DNA of 64,000 nt from Lateolabrax maculatus (Eukaryota > Chordata > Actinopteri > Acropomatiformes > Lateolabracidae), in NCBI GenBank assembly GCA_031216445.1, contig CM062219.1, forward strand, positions 5,841,001 to 5,905,000, in the 5' to 3' direction. The notes beneath the pieces are model-generated. The model had not been told where the DNA came from. It worked only from the letters and a program-made list of their open reading frames with translations, and ran no database searches. Below, one piece after another: positions 11,501 through 24,344 of the stretch (position 1 is its first letter; the number at the start of each line of letters is the position of its first letter). The position numbers and the translations under genes were made by a program.

Positions 11501-14500
11501 ATTTTGCCTCTGTGTGGGGGCATGTGCATTTGTCTCTGCTCCGTGCCGCTTGGTGTGGCGCAGTTCGCATCGGTGAATGCGACTGAGACCAGAATTGGTG
11601 TGTGTGCACGTGTGTGTTTGAGGAACCCTGTGTTAAGAGGTTAGCTGTCAGTCTTGCACGGTGACTGGTGAGCAGACGGCGCCGCTCCCACCTGCCTACC
11701 AGTGTTACTGTCACTGCCTCAGAGGCACTGTCACGTTGAATTTATTCTCACTCTCTGCGTGTGTGCATCTCACTGTGTGTGGCTGCGTCTGGTTGTGTGT
11801 TTATTGACATTAAAGCGAGATTATGTAACTTTTGTTAAAGAGCAGCTTCCGTGGCTTCAAGTGGCCATTGCAAGATAATGGCAGATGTTTTATTTTAGTG
11901 ATACAGCCATTAAAATGTTTTTTTGTTACATGCTAAAATGTAGTTTATCCGTAGAAAAGGGGAAGTGTCTCAGTATTGTCAGTTACATACAGTACATGTC
12001 ACTAAAGTTAATAATGTTAGCAATTGAGTTTAAAGGCAAGGAAGTACAGCTGAAACAATTATCGATTAATCAGTTAGTCGGTCAAAATTATTTAGATAAT
12101 CAATTAATCGTATTGGTAATTTTTTACGCACAAATGCCAAACATCCTCATAGACAAACCAATTAATAGATCAATGTAGAAAAATTGGTACATAATGAAAA
12201 TAGTCTTTAGTTGCAGCCCTACAAGGAAGCATTCTGAAAAATCACAGAAAAATCATAGACATTTGCATATGTGCTACAGTGTGAACCGATGCTTGTCCAA
12301 AATGTGGCCTTACAACATTCAGCTTCTCTTGGCTCACCTCATTGCTCTGTTAGGACACATTGATGCCAGCTAGTGTTGACAGCTTTCTGAAAATGTCACT
12401 GAAGTATTGAAACTGAGGCTTGGACAAGAATACACACTCATGAGTCATAACTAGAGCAACTGAGGTTTACTGCTGGAGAGCTGCAGCATGGTGGTAGTTA
12501 TAGTGGGTGGTATTTCGTCACCCAGATGCACACAGGAACACACACTTGCAAACTTAAGTGCAAACTGACAAACCTTCCCAGAAGCTGCAGAGGACATTAT
12601 CTCACGAGGGCTGCTTCTTTAAAGTTTGACATGCAGATGTCTTTCTCTGTTTTTTGTCTGTGAAGCTAATGATCACAGTGTTTTCGGAGAGGCTGCCTGT
12701 GCTGAAACCCTCGTGTTTTATCGGTATCCGTACTAAGAGGTTTTTCGGTTGGTGCTCAATTGCCTGTTTGACACTTTAATGAAGCTGCAGTGGCCAGTTG
12801 CAACTTAAGTCTGGGCTGGTGGAGACCAGAGGTTGTTGTAGCTCCACTAAACTGTGCTTTTCTTGATTTTTTTTCTTCTATTTCAACACTTTCTGTCTCT
12901 TTTGGACATATCTGTGCCATTATCTACCCCTGAAAACTTCATCCAAGGTTTCAAAAATATAGTAATGCATGTACAATTCTTGAAAATAAATTTGAAAGAA
13001 AATGAAAGTAATTGATTTTTTGCAAGTTCAGGCATGCAACTTCATCAGTATGCATTATCTCTCTGGGTGTCTCTCTGTCCAAGCATAAGGTCTAATTAGA
13101 AGAAAACCCCATTATAATATACAGAAGAATGAAAACTAGTATCACATCTAACCTAAAAAATGCCAGTCACACCTCTTTAAAATTAATTTAAAATACATGG
13201 AAGTCTATGTCATAGTGGGTGCTTATCCAAAGATTATACTCTGTCCCTCTATCTCTCGCTCGTGTCTCTCCATCTGTCCATCCTCCTCCCATTTTCTCTG
13301 ATACATAACTAATCGTCTATTAAAGCAGCTGATGCATGGCGCTCTGCTGCTGCGCTGTGTGATCCCAGGCTTCACTGCAGCATCTGCCCACTCTTGAGGG
13401 CCCTTAAAGCTACTGCACCCCGCCAGCGTGACTCCTGGGTGGGTGGGTGGCCCGATGCCTTCAGTCCTAGTCATTATATTAGTCATCGCCAGTGTTGCTG
13501 TAGTATAAATGGGCAGATAATGATGTGGTGCTGTTGGCATGGCTGGATTTGTCCTAGCCACAGGCAGTGTTAATCAGGTGCAGTCAATTGCTACATGGCA
13601 AACGGCCACGCTACAGACGTTGTTTGTCTTTGATTTATATTTTCACCTCTTATTTTCCCCCTTCACAGGTAGTCGGTTGTTATTTCATGTCTACAGCAAC
13701 ATCATGCATTATACATCCTCATTAGCATTGCAGGAGTCTTCCACTACATGAGCAGACTTTTCAAATGCATGTTTGACAGGAGGAGCTCCTCAAAATAACA
13801 TTAAAACTCATAATCATGTTTATCTCATTGATCCAGATGGTTTTATTGTATGTTAGTAGACTAAATTCAGCCTGAAGAATTTAACGGATAAGTCCGTCAT
13901 ATTCTATATTTTTCTTCCAAAATTCCCCATAAAAGACCAAAACCAACAATGAAACGATCATACTAACAAGAATAGTCTGTGTAACCAAACCCTGATATAG
14001 CTAGTTCCTCTCTGCCAAAGAGCTCTATTGTCGTCAGAAAACTATTAAAAACACAATGGACTTCTGTGGCACAGATGAATCAGGCTTTGACTACACAGTC
14101 AATAATTGTTAGTAGGATCAGTTCTTCATTTGTTTTGTTCTTTGGTTTGTATTTCTTGAGAATAAAAAAAATATAGAACATCACCAAACCAAGTCATCAA
14201 ACTTCACAAGCGTGTGGTCACTTGACCAAATTAAATATGATCAGGTAGTCATTTAGGAGAAAGACAGAGTGCTGTGAAAAGGAAATAATCAGTGATTTCA
14301 TTTGCCACATTTCACTTCCTCCTCTAAATGCAGCAGCAGTAGTATTTTTATTCTGAACTGTCTGAGTCATCGGATGACCTTTGTGACACACAGAGAAGTT
14401 TATGTCCATACACCTCTCAGATTCTCTTTTCTATCAGTGCAACCTTTAATGATAACTCTCCTGAACTCATGTTCCTACCCTTTACTTTATAACCTTAAAC

Positions 14501-15869
14501 AACTAGACAGACACACACACACACACACACACACACATATTCATCTGTCTGGCTATTACAGGAACTGGATACCGGACAGAAAGATGGCGCCTATTCTCTC
14601 CAATAAGAATTGCTCGACTGGCGCATACGCCAAAAACGTTTCTAGCCTCCGGGTTACTTCCGGGGGTATGCGGCCCACTGAATATGCGCAGTAGTGTCAA
14701 TCCCTCTGGCCCACTCTGGCCTCAGGCCCAGCCTGGCTATGTGATTGGCTTGTACACAGCGGTGTCAGCACTCAGACTTTTCTGGGCTTTTGAAATGTTT
14801 TACAAAGATTGTAAAATGGCTTTAAAAAAACTGTATAGAGTAATAAATGACTCTGTGATTTGGTCAAAAACACTTCCAGCTGGTTTGTATTAAAACAAGA
14901 ACATCAAAATATTTATACGATGGCTACATACATGATATAATGCTAAAAAAAAAAATAGGTTAAAGTTACAAAAAAAGAACTGAAGCTTTTGCTTAAAAGT
15001 TTGCATTTTCAAACAGTATGCTTCACTTTTACGAGGGCAAGAGATGAACGTCGCGATATTGCAACTTTGGCTTTGGTTGCTGGAGCATAAACTACCCTAA
15101 ACCCTTAAATTGGCTCCAATACACTGGATGTTCCAGGATTGCACAGGTACTTTTCTAACATATCCTGTATATGTTGTAAATGTCAAATGTATGACATGCC
15201 CCTTGCCTTTGGAAACCAAACAAGGTAACTACTGTGGGCTGTAAGATAGTTAGTCGAGCAATGTTTGCATCTTATGTTAGAGCATTTGAATCCATTCCTT
15301 ACACTTTTGCTTGTGGGTTTTTGGTTTTGGATGGGTTAAATAAAATGTGTTTTGGTATTCAGAGAAAGCTAGAGTATGATTGGACAATGACTGTTCTTGA
15401 GCGAGGTTTAGCAAATGGTCAGTTGTGTTTTTACAATTAGAGAACTCACATAATGGTAATGTGTGAAACACACCAGAGAGACTTTATTATAGAGAAATAG
15501 AAGGAGAGAAAAGACCTTTGGATACTTCTTAATTTGATTAATTATTCTCTGTTAAATCTGCCCCTTTCTATTTATTTTCTTTATCTCTCTCTTTTTCTGC
15601 CTCCTTCCTTCTTCCTCTTTTCTGCCTCTATTTATTTCCTCTTTAATTATTTCCATCTTTCTTTTTTCTCATTCGTCACTCGTATCTTTTTCTGACTGTG
15701 CACCTGCCACTCTTTACCCCCCCTCCGTGCTACTGCCACTTCCTCTCCTGCTCTGCCACCTACGCTTCCGTGCTCTCTGCCTTCCTGCAGGATTGTGAGT
15801 GTGCATGAACAGTCCCACTGATGAGATCAATTATCTATCAGCAGTCACAAAAGTATTGATTTAATAACC

Positions 15870-15900
<31 letters not shown>

Positions 15901-16055
15901 TCTCTCTTTGCACTGCAGCGTTCCTTTGTCCCGTGGGCCTTGGGGAAATCAGAGGCTCTCTGAGTACGCTGTGAGCTCGATTGTGTTTGTGAAATGTTCA
16001 AGTCATACCCTAAAATGGGAGCTGTTTAAGTGTGTGTATAAGAGGGAGAGAGATT

Positions 16056-16111
<56 letters not shown>

Positions 16112-19100
16112 ATCACTGCTCCGTCTATAAAGCCTGAAAACCTCGGCCCTTTCCCATGGGGTTACGCATCGTGGAGACGGCTATTATTCTTTTATCATTT
16201 GGCTTTTTGTTGTCATTACACATCGCTCTTTGCCTCTCTACCCCAGTGGCCTCATCCTTCATTCTGTGCCTCTCTCTATACCTTTGATGCCCCTTCTCTT
16301 TTTTTCTCTGCCCTATCCCTCCACTCTTGCTCCCCGGCAGTGGTGAGGTGCTTTAAGGGTGTTTGTTAAAGCGTAGAGGCATAACGGGCTCCCCTTTCTC
16401 CCGTCTCCTCCTCTCTGCCTCCCCCGGCCCACGGGGGAATCGTCGGAGTGCAGCTTTTCCTTCTTTGCCACTCTTCTGTTGCATGATTTAGAAGCAGGGG
16501 CTGTGTGATGCATGCATGTGTGTGCGCATAGACACCCAGAGCGCTTAATCGCTCCTCTCTCCTGCTATTTTTCATTCGTTCACCAGAAAAACAGCAGAAA
16601 GCCTATTCACACACAGCAGCACAAACACTTACCTAAATGCACATTTAATACAGAATGTCACACATTTTTCTCTGTTTTTCTCACTTGCAGACACACATAC
16701 ACCAGAGAGGCGGTGCATTGCTCCGTCTGAACACTGCATTGGTTTCCCCTCCATTATCCTGCAATTGGACAGTTAATGTTGCAGGAGGCGAGAGAAATGG
16801 AGGGAGATAGAGGCCTATAGCTTTGACATTTACTTTCCATTTTCCGCACGCAAAACAGCAAAGCTCAGGCACATACCACCACACCAGGAAATATGCAGAA
16901 AATATATTTGTTTTCTGGCCTATTGATATGCATATGAAAGGAGAGAAGGCAGTATTTTCTGTGGGCTCTCCTAAGACCTAAGACCACTGCACAGAAACCT
17001 CGTCATCGTTTATCATTAATTGGAATATTTTTGTGATATCAATGATCTTGTGTGTGTGGTATTGCATGACCTGTGTTAAAATAATATGCAATTTGCTTGG
17101 AATCATTTATTTGAACAACAGAATGAAAATAATCATTAGTTAGACATAGTTTTTGGCAAAGCAGACAAGCTTTTTTTTTATAAATGTGTGTGCAAATTCA
17201 AGATAAGAAATGTATGAGGTTGACTTTTTGATACTGCAAACATAAAAAGTATAATTTAATAATTTCAATTAGTGTTTTGTTTACAATCATTTTCAATATT
17301 GATTGATTTGCCAATTATTCTCTCTTTTCATCGATTCATTTTAAAGTGTATGAATGTCAGAAAATAGTATGTCTGTTTTAAAATGTTCTAAACCCAAAGG
17401 TACCGTCTTCAGATTTATGTTTTGTCTGACCAGAAATCCAAAACCCAGAAGATATTCAGTTGACAATATTATGAAACAGAAAAAAGCAGCAAATCCTCAC
17501 TTTGGAGAAGCTGGAACCAGAGAATGATGATTTGCTTAAAAAATGATTTAAAAGATTAACAAAATACTGTTATTGTCAATTAATTTTCTGTCAATCGACT
17601 TATTGATTATATTGACTAATCGTTTCAGCTCTATAGTTAACTAAAGCTCCAGCAATAATTGTTGTTTAAAGGAGATGAAAACTAATGATGCTTTGAATTT
17701 TGAACAACAAAACAAGCTATTTGAAGGCGTCACCTTGAGCTTGAGCAAATTGTAACAGGCTTTGTCCACTACTTTCTGATAATAGACCAAACAAATAATC
17801 GAGAAAATAACTGGTAGATTAATCTATAACAAATCGATTCGTAATCGTAATTTGCGCCACTTTGTTTAATAAGAGACATGGATGATGCACAAAAACTAAA
17901 TATATGTAATTTGAAAGTATAGAGAAGTACAGTTAGTGTGTGTATTTATGTGTTACAATATGTCTGCCTCTTTTAGACCCAAGTGAAGCTGAAGTTGCAG
18001 AATTAAATTCGAGAGCTTTCTAATCCCCCAGTTGCAGTACAAACTGCATATCAGATTTAATTTGGTATGAACAATAAAGTCAGTGTGACAGTTATTAATG
18101 ATTTTATTCAGAATGTAAAGCTCTCGCCTTTCCTCACTTGCCCACAGGAATGTTTTTGAATGGACTTTAACCCTCCCTCTCTCTTTCCACGATAAGTGCT
18201 CTCTCAGCACTCTCCCTCATCATTGTGGTGTCTGACATGATCTAATGAGCCACTGAAGTAGGGCACACCACCCACTCTCCAAACTGATAAACACTGAACC
18301 ATGCTTAGTGTTGTGCAGGTTGTGTCAGCCATTCACAATATGGTTTTAAATATATTTTTATCATTGTGCGTAGACCCTTATTGCGGCATCACAGTGTCAA
18401 ACGTTTCATCTGAATCTTCTCCTGATTTTGATCATATTTGAGATATGGCGTTTACATGGAAGATGAGAAACCTGGTGACTCAGATCCCTGCATACATGAT
18501 CACAACAGTATCCAGTTCTCTGATCGTCTGCCTGCAGGTGTGTCTTTGATTCCCAAACATCTCAGCCGCTCATATCTGTACAAAGTGAGTTTCCTCCATA
18601 ATGGACACAGTATGGTTTCTGGCTGAACTGCATTCACCACTGTGCTGGATATAGCTACTCTCCCTCTCATCACCGGTAAAAGAAAATGAGAGTGACAATT
18701 ACTCAATGACATGCACTACTGAAGTCAGACTTTATTTCAGCATATTGATCATCATTTACATTATAATTTGATATTATAATGATAACGATGATCATTATTT
18801 TCCATCATATTTTCTGTTTTACTGACAAAGTACAGTGTGACCTTACTTAATGATGCACCTGTGAGCATGGCGGAGAATGATCAGAAACCTTTACTTGCCA
18901 CATTAGTACAATCACAATAAAAATGCCAAGGAAATTGCTATTTTCAGCTTCTAAAATATAAAGATTTCCTGCTTTCTTTGTTTTATATCCTTGTAAATTG
19001 AATATCACTTGGTTTACGAACAGTTGTTTGGCCCAAACAAGACATTTGGAGACATCACCTAGGACTCCTGACATTTTATGGACTAAATGAAACACTCTGC

Positions 19101-21868
19101 AGATTAATTGATATTGAAAATAATGGTTAGTTACAGTCTTAGTTTAGTTGTGTCTTGCTAGAGGTTAGTTACACTAAGAGGTACATTTAGCTGCTTTCCA
19201 TGTTCAGTCCTTCTCTCCCAGGAACTTCCTCTTCATCCTCTTCTTGCTTGGCTCCTCCAGATCATTTCAGGCCATCTGGACATATCACAGTGTGTGCAGG
19301 GATACACAGCCTTGCCAAAACTCGTTTTGTGTACATGTCGGCAGAGCAGAGACCTCTATCGGCGAGGGGAGCAAAAAAAAAAAGAGCACAGCAGTCAAGA
19401 CAGTCAAAGAGCAGAGGGCAAAGACACAGAGAAGAGAGGCAGGAGGAGAAAGGATGGAGAGACTCTACGGTCCGTTGCCTGGCAACAAAACATCATTTGG
19501 TGCAACCGTGTTGTGGGGATAAAAAGGAAAAGGGGACGTGGAGAGGAATAGATTGAAGGGGTGTAGATTTCCACAAGGGTGCGTAGAAGGCGGCCAATCA
19601 CTCAGAGAGTCTGTTGATAGCAGCAGCACTGACTGACTAAACACTTTACTATTGTTGAGATATCAGTATCGCATGTAACGTGATTTTCTGTATTCATACG
19701 CTCACAGCATTTGCATTAGTATTGAGCTTTTGTATATGTTAAAAAAAAACAGTAATAAAATGTCAGCAGTCACACATCAGTCACACCACATTCAAATAAA
19801 ACATGTCTGTATTGGCTCAACTGTTACAGGTCTAAGAATATGTCAACCATGTTCACCAGCTTATTTTAGGTTACAAATGGGGCTAACCATCACCTAAATC
19901 TCATTTAACTCACTGCAAGAAAACCAATAAGCGTACTGTACTTCCCAGAATGTCCGACCATTTCTTTAAGTTGTATGTACTTACACAGGATACATTCTGT
20001 TCTCCTCCCCTGCCCTCTCTTGTTTCACTCATTCTTCCACTATCATTAACTGTCCCATTTCGCTCTCATAATGTCTCTCCAGTGCTGTAGTAGAGAGAGG
20101 TGAGTCAGCAAGAGACAGATAATTGGGGCGATAAGTAGAGGGTGGCAGATGCTAGAATAGGGGGGAGCATAAAAACAGTTTTTTTTAAAGCAAAGGGAGT
20201 TGGAAGAATTATTGCAAAGACTTGAGTAATTATTGATGATTAAAGAAATGTGGAGATTTTGGGAATCGACACGGGGGAAGACAGCTGAGGACAGATATGT
20301 TTGCGGTGGGACTCATGCTGCTGTTGTCACATGGAGGTGATGTGTCTGCGATGGTTCCTCTTTTGTCCGTGATGATAGCCAGCTCGTGTGGATTTATGAC
20401 CTGCTTATTACTGTCTGCCACAAGTCATGGTTTGTCAGGTGACTAATTTTAAACATGTCTCCCTCTCTCTGTCTCTCTCTCAGCTAATTTCCAGTGACGC
20501 AGATGGGGCCATTCAGAGGGCAGGACGCTTCAGGGTGGAGAATGGCTCGTCAGATGAGGTATATACAATATACCCCTAGGTTGCTCTCAGTAACCTCTGT
20601 AAATGGACAAATTATCAGAAATGATGGTCATTTTTGTGGCCATAGATTTGTGTGTGTTGTTTGTGTTTATTATTTATTTACAGTAACTTAAAGGAGTAGT
20701 TTGACATTTGAGATATACTCTTTCTTGCTTTCTTGCTTTCTTGCTGACAGTTAGATGAGAAGATACACATTACACATTGGAAACAGGGGGAAATAACTAC
20801 CCTGGCTCTGTACAAAAATCCCCATACCAGCACCTCTAAAGCTCACTATCTGACACAAAACCAGCATTTTTTTGGTTTTATGGGGAGTTACATGCTGGAA
20901 CTATTACTCTCAGGGTGACAAAGGAATGAGTGGACCCCGAAGGTGCCGGTAAGGTAAAAATGTTTTACCTTTGAAAAGAACGAGGGTGGCTGGTAGCTTA
21001 CACCTGCTGACTCATATTTGGCGTACAGACATGAGAGGGGTATCGATTTTCTCATGCAACTCTCGGCAAGAAAGCAAATAAATGTAGTTCGCAAAATGTT
21101 GAATTATCCCTTGACTGAAGCTGCCATTATAATTTACAGTACAGTAGTTGCTTATTGAAGCGGCTTCCAACCTGGCGGCCCATCCTATAGGTCAAAAGAT
21201 ATGTCTGAGGGGGGTCACAAGACTTTTTACTTGTTAAATACAAGCTGATTTACTTTTTCTGGTTGCTAAATTTTATTCAAATTAAGCAGCCTGAGCCATT
21301 TGGAGGGGAAAATCAGTCTGGTGCTCACAACTCATAAACATATGACACCTGTGATGAGGGGTCGCAGGTACACACTGCTTCACTTTAAAGGGTCAGAAAT
21401 GGAAGAGGTTGGTAACCACTGGCTTATTGAATTAGTTGCAAAAATGAGGGCACGTTGCATAATGATATATGTCATACTCAGTGTAGTTTTAGTATCATCT
21501 TTCAGCTTTTTATGTCAGTTTCCATAAATGCATCTCTGTCCATTGTGGACCCATATCCTAATGTGATTCACTCCCTTGCTTTAGTCTCACATTTTGGTAT
21601 GATTAAGGATGTCATGTTATATAAGTCAAAAGGGCCCAAACTTAAACCCTCCAGTTTTTAATTGAGAATCTTTATGTCCTCCAGGATTATTTACATCATG
21701 ATATAAGAATAACAGCAAAAAGACTGACTGTAGGTCAACGTGGCCAGGCTTTGGCTGTATCTGTTTATAATGCTGTCCTGTATTGTAATCTGTACTGCTG
21801 CATAGTGTAACAGTTTTCCAAGGAGAGACTGCTGTGACTCAAGCTGTGACCATCATGATGACAATGTG

Positions 21869-21910
<42 letters not shown>

Positions 21911-24293
21911 CAAACAGACTTTGGACTACACCCCAGGAACCTGGAGGAGAACTGATGTCCATCTGGAGAATCCAGAGTACCACACCAGATGGTTCTTTAA
22001 ATACTTCCTGGGAAAAGGTCAGTGCTGCTCCGCTGTGCTCTGTTTAAAAACAAAAAAAAAACACACACACTCACACACATGGAGTAAGTGTGAGATAGAG
22101 AGAGAAACACAGGGGGAGAGGTTGAGGGAGAGCCAATAAGCTGGCTCTTTTCTTCCCTGGTCCACAGGACGCTTCTTATCTTATGAAGTCAGCCTTGTCC
22201 TCATGCTGCACCACTCTTCATTCAAGGCCAAAACTTGTTAGCATCCAGCCATATCCCCACTGAGAGTCTCGGCTACGCCCTAATCCCATGCACCGCCCAT
22301 GGAGGATGCCAATAGAGGACATACATTCTCACCGCCACCATACAGAGCAAAGGCTTGCTTCCAACAGATAACACATTTAAGATCTGACTGTTGGCTTCTG
22401 AAATTGGTCCAGTGCTGTGCAGACGGCTAAGCAGCGGCCTTTCACAGGAGCAGCCTGATTGTTAGAAAAAAAGACATTAGAATTGGTCACCTGTTCCTTC
22501 ACCTTTCTGACCCTCATCATCTCGCCATCCTCATTAACACCCTGCCCGTTCTCAAACTTGCAGTGTAGGCGGTGCAGCAAAAGTTGTGCAACAAAAGATC
22601 ATTGTCCAGGTTTCTTTCCCTGTGACTCGAATCAGGAAGAATGCCTTCAGCTGAAAGGTTGAGGTAAAGGACAGAGCCCGAGACGGGTGGAGATAATTGT
22701 GAAGGAAAGCTAGACAGTAAAAGCCAGTGAGTGGAAGAAAAGCAATGCCATTTCTCCTCCAGCCAGGGTCTAATCATGCTATGGCATTGGGCAGTTTAAA
22801 AAGAGCCATGTCTCCAGAAAGTTGGCTCGACCTGTTTGGACTGCAGCTGAGCCATCTGTGTCTCACAGCCTGAACAGAGCTGACTGCATCGTACAACACA
22901 TTATGAACTCCAGGCCAATTATTCTAACATAAGAACTTCCCATCTGATGAAGCATCCAATACTATGACTTCAAGTCTCAATTTCTTCACGTCTAGGTGAA
23001 GAATAGTGAAGTAGTTTGTCCTTGTTTGTTTCTCTGTTGCCTTACATCAGGTATGAAGATAATTCCTGATCGATTACAGTGTGCTTTCTTCTCACACAGA
23101 GAAAAGCTCAAGCTGTCAAATCTAATAAGTATATAATTGCAAGCCCATTTTCCAAAGCTGGTTACCTGATGCATAAAAACACGGCTAATGGCGAATAAAG
23201 AGAGCTAAAAACAAAACAGAGAAAGAAAGAAAGCACCGGAGGAGGACAAAGTAAGGGACAGCAATGCAGGCTGAGATCCTGCGTCTAATTGGTTTTGGAG
23301 GTCTGTTCGGCATTGTTTCTGAAGATGTTACCCTGTCAACCGAAGCGGCAGAGGCATGAATGTGTGACTCTGCGGTGGTGTCGTCAGGAGATCTTTGTCT
23401 GTGCCCATGTCACAAACAGAGAAAACTGGAGACGGGGGGAAATAAATGAATGGGAGGCAGAAAATAATGAAAGAAACGGTTAGGAAGGAGGACAAAAAGG
23501 CAGGGAAAGAAGGAAGCGAATAAAAGGGATAAAAGGGAGTGTTGAATAGCTAAACATTTTTGTGGCAGCGGATATAATCTCATTAAGAGCAAAAGTATTA
23601 ATTGTATTTAAATAAATTATTTAAAAGGATTTATCTAAAAAGTCAGTTCTCCAATCAGTCTTGATATGTTGACTGTGACATCCACACATGTTAAATATCC
23701 AGTGTGTAAGTATAATTGTACCTGTGTGTGATATATCTGACTCTCTGCCTCCCTCAGTCCACCAGAACTACGTGGGTACAGATGCAGAGAAGAATCCCTT
23801 CTACCTGTCAGTCGTCCTCTCAGACCAGAACAACCAGCGGGTTCCTCAGTACAGAGCCATCCTCTGGAGAAAGTCGGTGAGTTCACCATCTGCACACCTC
23901 ACATCAGCGGTGGAAGAAGTACTCCGATCCTTTATTGAAGTAAAAGGAGCAATACAACAATGTAAAAATACTCCATTACAAGTAAAATCCTGCATTCAAA
24001 ATTCTATTGAAAGAGTCCCTGTGGAGTTTTCTTTAACCTCTAGTAGCACTTTGGAGCAGTTTGTGTGTGTGTGTGTACAATAATTACAATATTTCTCTCA
24101 GAGTGTGGTGGAGTAGAAGTATATAGAAGCATAAAATGGAAATACTCAACCTCATAATTGGACTTGATGTACTGAAATGTTTGGAGCACAGAATAGTACA
24201 CAGTTGTAGGTGGTACTTTTTCTGTGATTTAAATTTGAGAAGGCACAACGTCTCCAGGGACCATGCTACTCCACTTTTGACTCACTGTGTGTG

Positions 24294-24344
<51 letters not shown>

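Larger units (their letters stand above)
7308..20483 (+). other. GARNL3 intron 2 (13.2 kb)
   Basis: Largest intron. Holds repeat families B (8426-8691), D (13905-14190) and G (12047-12220; 17270-17632; 17645-17849; 18880-19143), an inverted repeat at 9755-10067, several (CA)n/(GT)n tracts and a CpG-rich patch at 14560-14720. The long minus-strand frame at 7696-8202 is not credible as a gene. No coding exon found. Confidence 0.6.
20559..21917 (+). other. GARNL3 intron 3
   Basis: Mostly transposon-derived: a near full-length family B element (20689-21110), a family H copy (21158-21421), then the (GT)n tract that touches the exon 4 acceptor. Confidence 0.6.
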
